NCBI RefSeq assembly: GCF_900090195.1
Contig: NZ_LT607803.1
Coordinates: forward strand, 2,852,001 to 2,916,000
Source: Variovorax sp. HW608
GTDB lineage: Bacteria; Pseudomonadota; Gammaproteobacteria; Burkholderiales; Burkholderiaceae_C
Direction of reading: 5' to 3'
DNA: 64,000 nucleotides
Numbering within the stretch: position 1 is the first letter of the stretch; every line of letters starts with the position of its first letter. Positions 49,241 through 56,607 of the stretch are shown here, piece after piece. The position numbers were made by a program, and so were the translations under genes. The notes beneath the pieces are model-generated. The model was not told where the DNA came from and made no database searches. It saw nothing but the letters and a program-made list of their open reading frames with translations.

Positions 49241-50191
49241 TCAGCTTCGCGGCATCCGCGCCTCCCTGCGAACCGCCTGCGGGGGCACGCCGAACCCTCG
49301 CATGAATGCCTCTCGCAGGTGACGCCGGTCGCGAAAGCCCGTCTCTTTCGCGACCACCTCCACGGGATGCCGGCTGCTCTCGAGCATCAGCCGGGCCGCT
49401 TCGATCCTGAGACCCTCGACCGCCTTGGCCGGCGACTGGCCCGTCTCGGCCGCGAAGACGCGGCTGAACTGGCGCGGGCTCAGGTGCGCGACGTCGGCCA
49501 GTTCCTCCACGCTCAGCGAATGGTCCAGGTGGCGCCGCGCATGTTCGAGCGCCTGCTGGATGCGGTCGGACTTGGGCGCGAGCTTGAGCATCTCGGAGTG
49601 CTGCGACTGGCCGCCCGAGCGACGCTGATGCATCACCAGCCGGTGCGCGACGGATCGGGCGATCTCGGCGCCGAGGTCCATCTCGACCAGTCCCAGCGCC
49701 AGGTCGATCTCCGCCGTCATGCCGGCCGAGGTCCACACCGGTCCGTCGGTGACGTAGATCCGATCGGCTTCCACTTGAACGGCGGGATGTCGCTGCTGAA
49801 GCGCATCGGCCCAGTACCAGTGGGTCGTGGCGCGGCGACCCTCGAGGAGCCCGGCGTCCGCCAGCACGAACGAGCCGGTGCAAAGCCCGCAGGTTCTTTG
49901 AGAGCGCCCGCCGAGCTTGTCCACCAGCCGCAGCAATGCGGGCTCGATCGAGGTCGCCAACGGGTCGATGACGCCGGCCACCATCCAGGTGTCGGCACTG
50001 CTGCGGGCCGTGAGCATCCGGGCGCGGACGGTCAGCCCGAACGACGAGCGGACCGCTCCGCCGCCGAGGGCGTAGTTCTCCACCTCGTAGACCGTCCGCC
50101 GCGCCAGCAGATTGGCGAACTCGAAGACGGGCTGGGTGCTGAACGTCATGACCTGAAAGCCTTCAGGAAGCACGTAACCGATGCGATGCAT
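49241..50191 (-). CDS. GlxA-type AraC regulator with DJ-1/PfpI-like domain
   Basis: A 316-residue regulator. Residues about 1-185 form a DJ-1/PfpI-type domain, with the nucleophile-elbow-like CGLCTGSFVLADAGLLEGRRATTHW (read in parts, C104). Residues about 210-310 form the AraC DNA-binding domain with two HTHs: SVEELADVAHLSPRQFSRVF and VVAKETGFRDRRHLREAF. Such regulators often respond to small molecules and control adjacent catabolic genes. It is divergent from the thiolase at 50312, with 120 bp between, and is the obvious local regulator. Confidence 0.9.
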   Translation of the reverse strand: MHRIGYVLPEGFQVMTFSTQPVFEFANLLARRTVYEVENYALGGGAVRSSFGLTVRARMLTARSSADTWMVAGVIDPLATSIEPALLRLVDKLGGRSQRTCGLCTGSFVLADAGLLEGRRATTHWYWADALQQRHPAVQVEADRIYVTDGPVWTSAGMTAEIDLALGLVEMDLGAEIARSVAHRLVMHQRRSGGQSQHSEMLKLAPKSDRIQQALEHARRHLDHSLSVEELADVAHLSPRQFSRVFAAETGQSPAKAVEGLRIEAARLMLESSRHPVEVVAKETGFRDRRHLREAFMRGFGVPPQAVRREARMPRS

Positions 50192-50242
50192 GGAATGTTC
50201 CTCGCCAGGGTATGTCCGTATTCATGACTATATACGTCCTTT

Positions 50243-50254
50243 ACGCCATGGCGT
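50243..50254. promoter_or_regulatory. 12-bp perfect palindrome in the divergent GlxA-type/thiolase region
   Basis: ACGCCATGGCGT (50243-50254) is a perfect palindrome about 60 bp from either start codon. It may be a binding site of the adjacent GlxA-type regulator or overlap a promoter. AraC-family proteins more often bind direct repeats, so another factor is possible. Confidence 0.35.
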
Positions 50255-50311
50255 GGAGACTGCACCATTGACCTCGACGATCCCCTTACGTCACCGCCTG
50301 GAGAGAACTTC

Positions 50312-51445
50312 ATGAAAGCCGTCATCGGCGCCTACGCGCGCTCGCCGTTTCACTTCGCCCGCAAGGGCCGCCTCGCCGAGGTGCGGCCCGACACATTGGC
50401 CGCGCAGGTCGTCCAGGGCCTGCTGCGCCGCACCGATCTCGATCCGGCGCTGATCGAGGACGTGATACTCGGCTGCGCCTACCCCGAGGCGGCGCAGGGC
50501 AACAACCTGGCGCGCATCGTCGGCCTGCTGGCCGGACTGCCGCAGGAGGTCGGCGGCATGACGGTGAATCGCTTCTGCGGCTCGTCGATGCAGGCCGTGC
50601 ACATCGCCGCGGCGCAGATCGAGGCCGGCATGGGCGAAGCGTTTCTGTGCGTCGGCGTGGAATCCATGACCACGGTGCCGCAGGGCGGCTTCAATTTCTC
50701 GCCCAATCCGGAGCTGAAGGCGAACACCGACGCCTACCTGTCCATGGGCGAGACGGCAGAGAACGTCGCGCAGCGCTGGAACGTGAACCGCGCGGACCAG
50801 GACCTGCTGGCCCTCCAGTCCCACCAGAAGGCCGCTGCGGCACGCGAGCAGGGCCGGCTGGCGGCCGAAATCGTTCCGATCGCACTGACCGATGGCGAGG
50901 TGATCGACATCGACGGCTGCATCCGCCCCGGCACCACGCTGGAGGCTCTCGCGGCCCTCAAGCCGGCGTTCCGCCCCGATGGCGTGGTGACGGCCGGCAC
51001 CTCGTCGCCGCTCACCGATGGCGCAGCGGCGGTGCTCGTCACGAGCGACGAATTCGCCGCTCGCCATGGCCTGAACCCGCTCGCCCGAGTGCGCAGCTTC
51101 GCAACTGTGGGGGTCGACCCGGCCATCATGGGCATCGGCCCGATCCCGGCGACCCGCAAGGCGCTGAAGCGCGCCGGGCTGGCTGTCGCTGACCTGGACG
51201 TCGTCGAGATCAACGAAGCCTTCTCCTCGCAGGCGCTGGCCTGCATCCGTGACCTGGGCCTCGATATGGCCAAGGTCAATCTCGACGGCGGTGGTCTGTC
51301 GATCGGCCATCCGCTCGGCGCGACCGGCGCGCGCATCACCGGCAAGGCGGCGGCTCTGTTGCAACGCCAGAACGGACGCTACGCGCTGTCCACGCAGTGC
51401 GTCGGGGGCGGCCAGGGCATCGCCACCGTGCTCGAGCGGCTGTGA
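50312..51445 (+). CDS. Acetyl-CoA C-acyltransferase (thiolase)
   Basis: A 377-residue thiolase. The nucleophile is C89 in VNRFCGSSMQAVHIA; the general acid/base residues are H333 in SIGHPLGATGARI and C363 in STQCVGGGQG; and the INEAFSSQ motif (normally NEAFAxQ) is present. It cleaves 3-ketoacyl-CoA in beta-oxidation or in ring-cleavage pathways; FadA-type annotation is likely. GAGAGA lies before the ATG. It faces a minus-strand operon with an enoyl-CoA hydratase, which would supply its substrate. Confidence 0.92.
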   Translation: MKAVIGAYARSPFHFARKGRLAEVRPDTLAAQVVQGLLRRTDLDPALIEDVILGCAYPEAAQGNNLARIVGLLAGLPQEVGGMTVNRFCGSSMQAVHIAAAQIEAGMGEAFLCVGVESMTTVPQGGFNFSPNPELKANTDAYLSMGETAENVAQRWNVNRADQDLLALQSHQKAAAAREQGRLAAEIVPIALTDGEVIDIDGCIRPGTTLEALAALKPAFRPDGVVTAGTSSPLTDGAAAVLVTSDEFAARHGLNPLARVRSFATVGVDPAIMGIGPIPATRKALKRAGLAVADLDVVEINEAFSSQALACIRDLGLDMAKVNLDGGGLSIGHPLGATGARITGKAAALLQRQNGRYALSTQCVGGGQGIATVLERL

Positions 51446-51459
51446 GCGCGGCGAGCGCT

Positions 51460-52179
51460 TCAGGTGAACCGGAAATCCTGCAGATCGATGGCGACCATCA
51501 GCAGGTCGCGCACCGGCTTGCCATCGGGGCCGCGCACATAGGCGCGACGGCGGGTCGGCAAGCGGATGCCCTGCGCTTCCACGATCCGGTCGACGTACTG
51601 CGCCGCGGGGAAGGAACCCGCAATGTCCACGTGGTAGTCATGCCGGCGCAGCAGGAAGTCCTCGCCGAAATAGAAGTCCTGCTCCCTGCTGTGGCTCGCG
51701 ATGTGGTCGGGAAAGCGCGCCCGCAGGCCTCGCCACTGCTCGCCGCCCTCCTCGATCGGATCGATCTCGCTGACCTCGAAGCCCGGCATCGCCACGAAGA
51801 ACGGCGTCGTCAGGTAGGTCCACATCGCGTACCCGTTGAAGTAGGCGCGGTGAAGCGGGTCCCACGCCGTGTTCATGGTGTGGCCGTCGAGTGACGCACG
51901 CGGGTTGTCGCGTTCACGCACGACGGTGCCGTCGAGGGTCTCGATCGCCACGCGCCCGGGACGGAAGCTCGTGCGCCAGTCGGGCTGGCCGAACGGCGTC
52001 ACCGAGGCGAACTCTTCCTGCGTGGAAACCGTCATCTGGCGCGGTGCCGCGTCCTGGATCAGCCCCTTGAGCGCCCAGAGCCCACCCCCGGTCGAGAGCT
52101 GGGCCGTGACGCTGCTGAACTGGTTCCACCGATCGAGGCCGCCATGCGCCTTCAGCACCTGCTGCAACAGATCGTTCAT
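51460..52179 (-). CDS. Hypothetical protein with LolA-like features
   Basis: A 239-residue protein starting MNDLLQQVLKAHGGLDRWNQ, an opening seen in uncharacterised soluble beta-sheet proteins. DWRTSFRPGRVAIETLDGTVVRERDNPRASL suggests a LolA/LppX-like half-barrel. No signal peptide is present, so a cytoplasmic location is likely. It is the last gene of the flavin reductase to enoyl-CoA hydratase operon, 19 bp after the hydratase. Function unknown. Confidence 0.65.
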   Translation of the reverse strand: MNDLLQQVLKAHGGLDRWNQFSSVTAQLSTGGGLWALKGLIQDAAPRQMTVSTQEEFASVTPFGQPDWRTSFRPGRVAIETLDGTVVRERDNPRASLDGHTMNTAWDPLHRAYFNGYAMWTYLTTPFFVAMPGFEVSEIDPIEEGGEQWRGLRARFPDHIASHSREQDFYFGEDFLLRRHDYHVDIAGSFPAAQYVDRIVEAQGIRLPTRRRAYVRGPDGKPVRDLLMVAIDLQDFRFT

Positions 52180-52198
52180 GACTTTCCTTCGCGGCCGC

Positions 52199-52984
52199 TC
52201 AGCGGCCCTTGAAATCGAGAACTGGCCTCGGCTTGCCCGCCTTCAGCGCATTGACCGCCGAGGTGAGGCCGCGCCGGACGTCATCAGTTTCGAACAGCGG
52301 CATAGCGATGTCGAGCATTGCCTCGTCAGCGGAAGAGACACCGCCGACGGCCCATGCACGCAGCAGCGCCTTATGGGCCGCGTAGGCGCGCGTCGGCCCT
52401 TGCGCGACCTTGCGCGCGAAGGCGCGGGCCTCCTGCAGCAGCTCTGCATCCGGGACCATGCGGTTCACGATGCCGAAGCGCTCCATCGTCGCGGCCGGCA
52501 CCCGTTCGGAGGTCAGGGCCCATTCAGCGGCGCGCGAACGGCCCGCGCGCTCGGCGGCCCGGTAGATGCCGCCCAGCACGGTGACGATCCCGAGCGATTG
52601 CTCCGGGTGTCCGAAGGTGGCCGATTCGCCGGTAAAGATCATGTCCGCCCGCAGCGCAAGCTCGAAGCCGCCGCCAAAGCACAGACCTTGCACTGCCGCG
52701 ATCACCGGCATGGGCAGGCGCTCGAAGCGGTTGAATACCGACATGTAGTAGTCGAAGCGCTCGCGCAGCGACTGGATGCTGGCGTCGGGCCAGCCCATGA
52801 TGTCGCCGCCGAAGCTGAAGTTCTCGCCTTCGCTTCGCAGCAGCACGGCGCGTACATCGCTGCGCTCGATGGCGGCCACCGCCTCCGCGAGCTCATCGAC
52901 CATCTGGTCGTCGATGCGGTTCTGCGGCGGGCGGTCCAGCACGATGGTGGCGATCTCGTCGAAGTGCACGGTGAGGTGGGACAT
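52199..52984 (-). CDS. Enoyl-CoA hydratase/isomerase
   Basis: A 261-residue crotonase-fold enzyme. The oxyanion-hole segments are SEGENFSFGGDIMGW and VQGLCFGGGFELALRADMIF. One catalytic glutamate is in TFGHPEQSLGI and a second in RAAEWALTSERV. It hydrates 2-enoyl-CoA to 3-hydroxyacyl-CoA or performs a related reaction. The ATG at 52984 is chosen; the frame is open far upstream through another gene. It sits between an alpha/beta hydrolase gene and the hypothetical gene in one apparent operon. Confidence 0.9.
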   Translation of the reverse strand: MSHLTVHFDEIATIVLDRPPQNRIDDQMVDELAEAVAAIERSDVRAVLLRSEGENFSFGGDIMGWPDASIQSLRERFDYYMSVFNRFERLPMPVIAAVQGLCFGGGFELALRADMIFTGESATFGHPEQSLGIVTVLGGIYRAAERAGRSRAAEWALTSERVPAATMERFGIVNRMVPDAELLQEARAFARKVAQGPTRAYAAHKALLRAWAVGGVSSADEAMLDIAMPLFETDDVRRGLTSAVNALKAGKPRPVLDFKGR

Positions 52985-53022
52985 GGTGCGATCCTTTGTC
53001 TTGATGGGGTTGGGAGGCGAGC

Positions 53023-53916
53023 TCAGCCCAGGTGCTGCTTGAACCACTCGACGGCAGCGCCGCTGGATACATGGAACTGGGACAGGTAGGGGTCGAAGTG
53101 CCCGCCCTCGATCGTGACCAGGCGCTTGGGCTGCAATGCGCGCTCGTAGGCGGCCAGTTCCAGGTCGGTCAGCGTGATGGTGTCGCGCATCGCGACCACC
53201 ATCAGCAGCGGCGTCGGCGACACCCGAGCGATCCACTGGCCGGGCTCGTACATGCGCGCGGCGCGGGTCGAGCGCACGGTGACGTTGTTTTCCCAGGCGC
53301 CAGGCGGCACCGGCTGCAGGTAGAAGTCGATTGCATCCCTCGCGCGGTAGGAAGCCGCGATGCGCATGTCGTCGCTCACGATGGCCTGCCGCCGTGGGGG
53401 CTCGCCGCGAAGCTGTGCGCGATCGTCTTGCGCGAACATCTCTTCGATCGTCGCCACGTTCTCCGGCGGAATGCGACGCAGGCCCTGCTCGTAGCCGCTG
53501 ATGGTCGGCACCTGCGCGACGACGCATTTCAGGCGGCGGTCCGTCGCCCCGAGCACCAGCGCGTGGCCGCCGGCATAGCTGGTCCCCCAGAGGCCAATCC
53601 GCTTCGGGTCGACCGCGTCGAGGGTTTCCAGGTAGCTGATGGCGCGCCGCCAGTCGGCAACCTGTCGCCACGGATCGACGTCATGGTGCGGCACGCCCTC
53701 ACTGGCGCCGAAGCCCCGGTGGTCGTGAAGCAGCACGACGAAGCCGGCCTCCGCGAAAGCCTTGGCGAAGGGCTCGATGCCCTGCTCCTTCACGCCGGCA
53801 TAGCCATGGGCCATGGTGATGGCGGGACGACGGCCTTCGCCAGGCGGCACGAAGAGCCAGCCGCGAAGCTTGACGCCGCCGTCGGCTTCGAATTCCACAT
53901 CGGTGCGTTTGATCAT
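53023..53916 (-). CDS. Alpha/beta hydrolase (dienelactone-hydrolase-like)
   Basis: A 297-residue hydrolase. The oxyanion HGYAG is followed by HDHRGFGASEG, the nucleophile S113 in LWGTSYAGGHAL, an acid candidate in VAMRDTITL and the catalytic histidine in IEGGHFDPYL. It resembles X-Pro dipeptidyl-peptidase or dienelactone-hydrolase related esterases, often annotated as alpha/beta hydrolases of unknown substrate. It lies between the SnoaL-fused hydrolase and the enoyl-CoA hydratase in the minus-strand operon. Confidence 0.85.
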   Translation of the reverse strand: MIKRTDVEFEADGGVKLRGWLFVPPGEGRRPAITMAHGYAGVKEQGIEPFAKAFAEAGFVVLLHDHRGFGASEGVPHHDVDPWRQVADWRRAISYLETLDAVDPKRIGLWGTSYAGGHALVLGATDRRLKCVVAQVPTISGYEQGLRRIPPENVATIEEMFAQDDRAQLRGEPPRRQAIVSDDMRIAASYRARDAIDFYLQPVPPGAWENNVTVRSTRAARMYEPGQWIARVSPTPLLMVVAMRDTITLTDLELAAYERALQPKRLVTIEGGHFDPYLSQFHVSSGAAVEWFKQHLG

Positions 53917-53943
53917 TTCCGTTCTCCTTGGAAGGTGTGCGCC

Positions 53944-55125
53944 TCAGTCGGCGCCATAGAAGTGGCTCGCATCGACCCGGCCCTGCAGCCGCCGGCCGAG
54001 CTCGGCCGAGAACTTCAAGGCGCCGCCGAGCGGCCGGTGATGGATGGCGGCGCGGACGATCTTTCCTTCCTCGTTCCGGGTGAGGACGGTGATGCCGCTG
54101 AGCTTCTCGCCGCCGAAGGCCTGCGCCTCCCATTCGAGGTAGCTGCGCGGGCCGCTGGTCGATTGGTGCGTGAAGGCGAGTGCCTCGTAGATCCGGCTGG
54201 CCGTGCCCATCACGGCCTTGACCAGTTCGGCGCCGGCCACGGGCTTGGCCAGCGTGCTCGCCTCGAGGACGATGTCCGCAGCGAACGCCTCGGCGAAGGC
54301 GTCTGACGACTTCTGCTCGAATGCGCGGGTCCACCCCTGTTGCGCGGTGGCTGCGCCGGCGCTGTGGTCGACGGTCGAGAGAAACTCTCCGAGCGCCTTC
54401 GCGAAGGATTCCGGTTGTTCTACGTGCGCCCAGTGGCCGGCGTTGCCGATGCAGGCAAGGTCCGGCGCGTCGAAACGCGGGGCCACGGCATTGTCGACAA
54501 GGTCCGCGGTGACGAAGGAGTCGCCCTCGCCGCGCACGATGAGTACGGGGCCGGTGAAGCGGGAGTGCGATGCGCCCAGAGCGTGGCCACGGTTCCAGAG
54601 ATCGGCAAACACACCGACCGAAGCGGGATCCACCGCGTCGCCCATACGGCCGAGCGTTTCGAGTCGATCCCCATCCAGGTTGACCGACAGATGGCGGCGA
54701 AGATCGCGTTGAGCGCCCGGGTTGCCACCCAGCGTGCGGAAGGGCTGCATCATGTCGTCGGGCATGCCCGTGCCGGCCAGCGGGACCGGCGTCAGCAGGA
54801 CCAGCGCGCGCACTTGCGAGGCCAGATCGCCCGCGACCATCTCGGCCACTTGTGCGCCCATGCTGTGGCCCACCAGCACCACCGGTCGTTCCAGCGCGCC
54901 CACCTGCTGCGCGACATCTTCGGCGAAGCCGTCGAGATTGAATGGCCCGCGCTCGCCTGAGCGCTCCCCCATGCCGGGGAGGTTCACGCACAGCGCATCG
55001 GCTGCGCGCGCACCAAGTGCCTGGACGACGTCGTTCCAGACGGCAGCACCATCCAGAAAGCCGTGGATGAAGACGAGCGAGGGTTCGCGGCCGGCGTCAG
55101 CCGCCGCTGGATGGACCGAGGTCAT
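53944..55125 (-). CDS. Alpha/beta hydrolase fused to a SnoaL/NTF2-like domain
   Basis: A 393-residue two-domain protein. The N-terminal domain (about residues 14-255) is an alpha/beta hydrolase, with LVFIHGFLDGAAVW, the nucleophile S88 in LVGHSMGAQVAEM, an acid candidate near RGEGDSF and H in NAGHWAHVEQP. The C-terminal domain (about 270-393) has the cone-shaped SnoaL/NTF2 fold pattern (RAFEQKSSDAFAEAFAADIVLEAS, then EGKIVRAAIHHRPLGG). The fusion suggests hydrolysis plus binding or cyclisation of the same substrate. The ATG at 55125 is preferred over one 28 codons upstream. It follows the flavin reductase by 28 bp. Confidence 0.82.
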   Translation of the reverse strand: MTSVHPAAADAGREPSLVFIHGFLDGAAVWNDVVQALGARAADALCVNLPGMGERSGERGPFNLDGFAEDVAQQVGALERPVVLVGHSMGAQVAEMVAGDLASQVRALVLLTPVPLAGTGMPDDMMQPFRTLGGNPGAQRDLRRHLSVNLDGDRLETLGRMGDAVDPASVGVFADLWNRGHALGASHSRFTGPVLIVRGEGDSFVTADLVDNAVAPRFDAPDLACIGNAGHWAHVEQPESFAKALGEFLSTVDHSAGAATAQQGWTRAFEQKSSDAFAEAFAADIVLEASTLAKPVAGAELVKAVMGTASRIYEALAFTHQSTSGPRSYLEWEAQAFGGEKLSGITVLTRNEEGKIVRAAIHHRPLGGALKFSAELGRRLQGRVDASHFYGAD

Positions 55126-55153
55126 GAAGTGCTCCTGTGAGGTGTGTCGGGAA

Positions 55154-55864
55154 TCAGCGCGTCGCGCCGGAGGCGGACCACTCTTTCGAGTCGATCGGCG
55201 AATAGCCATCCGCGTGCCCGTCGAGGCGGCCGGCGCGCTTGCCGCGGAAGGAGCTCAGGAGCTCTTCGTCCAGGGGCGTGGTGAAGGCGTTGTGCACGAG
55301 CGTGTATTCGGCGGCCAGGCGACCCACCGCTTGCAGGGCGCCGGTGTCGATGCGGCCGCCGTCCATGTACACGTCATCGCGGATGTGGAAGCGAACGACC
55401 TCGCCGAACACCACGTGGTCGTTCATGCCCCCCATCGGGATGATGCGGTCGAGCTTGCACTCCAGCGAGATCGGCGCGTCCTTCACGCGAGGCACCTTGA
55501 CGATGACCGAATCCGCCTTCTCGAGGCCGATCGCAGTGAATTCGTCGACGTCCGATTCGAACTCGAATGCGCTGCGGTGCATCGCATGCGCTAACGGCAG
55601 CGTGGCCATGTTCACCACGAACTCGCCCGTGTCGCGGATGTTGACGAAGGTGTCCTTCAGCGTGACGCCGTCGGAACGCGGCTGCAGCGAGATGGAAACC
55701 ACCGGTGGCTTGCGCCCCACGGCGGTAAAGAACGAGATGGGTGCGAGGTTCGCGATGCCGCTCTTGGATTGCGTGCTCACCCAGCCGATGGCGCGCGGGA
55801 GGATGGACCCGATGAGAAGCTTGTAGTTCGAGGTCGCGTCCAGGTTGGAAGGGTCGATGATCAT
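55154..55864 (-). CDS. Flavin reductase family protein
   Basis: A 236-residue FMN-binding split-barrel protein of the flavin reductase-like family (PF01613). Conserved features are PRAIGWVSTQSKSGIANLAPISFF (flavin phosphate site), PPVVSISLQPR and DTGEFVVNMAT. Such proteins provide reduced flavin to a monooxygenase or act alone as flavoproteins; no partner monooxygenase is in this operon. It is the first gene of the minus-strand cluster and is divergent from the IorAB genes, with 257 bp between starts. Confidence 0.88.
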   Translation of the reverse strand: MIIDPSNLDATSNYKLLIGSILPRAIGWVSTQSKSGIANLAPISFFTAVGRKPPVVSISLQPRSDGVTLKDTFVNIRDTGEFVVNMATLPLAHAMHRSAFEFESDVDEFTAIGLEKADSVIVKVPRVKDAPISLECKLDRIIPMGGMNDHVVFGEVVRFHIRDDVYMDGGRIDTGALQAVGRLAAEYTLVHNAFTTPLDEELLSSFRGKRAGRLDGHADGYSPIDSKEWSASGATR

Positions 55865-56067
55865 GGGGTGCTCCTATGCGCTGTGGGTAGGCGGATTCTG
55901 GGAGCACCCTCCTCGGAGAGTTAGACGGCACAGGCGAAAGCGCCTTTTCACTTTCCGCAATGGTCGCAGCGTGTGAGGTCTCGCTCATCAAGAGGACAAG
56001 AGGACTCAAGCTTGACGAGTTGAAAGCGAAGGACTACAAGCGCCCAATTGGCTGTGGTCGGTGTACA

Positions 56068-56091
56068 TACGGCGTCTGGGCGGTCGCCGTA
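56068..56091. promoter_or_regulatory. Inverted repeat upstream of the IorA-like gene
   Basis: TACGGCG (56068-56074) and CGCCGTA (56085-56091) are perfect complements with a 10-bp spacer, 31-54 bp upstream of the IorA-like ATG. The position overlaps the expected promoter or leader. No regulator is directly adjacent. Confidence 0.45.
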
Positions 56092-56121
56092 CGCCGTCCT
56101 GCGTCCGAGGAGGGCAATGGA

Positions 56122-56607
56122 ATGTCACAACAAATCTCTGTCAACGGTGCGCGTCGGACTGTGGAGGTGGACGGAGACACGGCCGTCCTTTGGGTGCTGC
56201 GTGACGTGCTCGGAATGACCGGAACGAAGTTCGGCTGCGGTATGGGACTTTGCGGTGCGTGCACGATTCACGTGAACGGAAGCGCGACCCGCTCCTGCAT
56301 CACGCCCGTGGAGTCGGTGGTCGGTGCCAATGTCGGAACCATTGAACAACTCGGGGATTCGCGAATCGGTCGGGCCTTGCAGAAGGCGTGGGTCGATCTC
56401 GAAGTTCCTCAATGCGGCTATTGCCAATCCGGGCAACTCATGTCGGCTGCAAGCCTTCTCGCGAAGAACACTGCACCCACCGACAAGGACATCGACGAGT
56501 CCATGGCCGGCAACATCTGCCGCTGCGGTACCTACGCGCGCATACGAGAGGGCATCAAGACAGCTGCGCGCACGCTGGCGACCAACCCTGGCAAGGCCAA
56601 GTCATGA
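56122..56607 (+). CDS. [2Fe-2S] subunit of molybdenum hydroxylase (IorA-like)
   Basis: A 161-residue electron-transfer subunit with two [2Fe-2S] clusters. The plant-type N-terminal cluster uses C39, C44, C47 and C59 (FGCGMGLCGACTIHV). The C-terminal cluster uses C98, C101, C133 and C135 (PQCGYCQSG and NICRCGTY). It passes electrons from the molybdenum subunit encoded next, in the manner of isoquinoline 1-oxidoreductase. GAGGAGG precedes the ATG at 56122. The stop overlaps the start of the large subunit (ATGA). Confidence 0.92.
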   Translation: MSQQISVNGARRTVEVDGDTAVLWVLRDVLGMTGTKFGCGMGLCGACTIHVNGSATRSCITPVESVVGANVGTIEQLGDSRIGRALQKAWVDLEVPQCGYCQSGQLMSAASLLAKNTAPTDKDIDESMAGNICRCGTYARIREGIKTAARTLATNPGKAKS

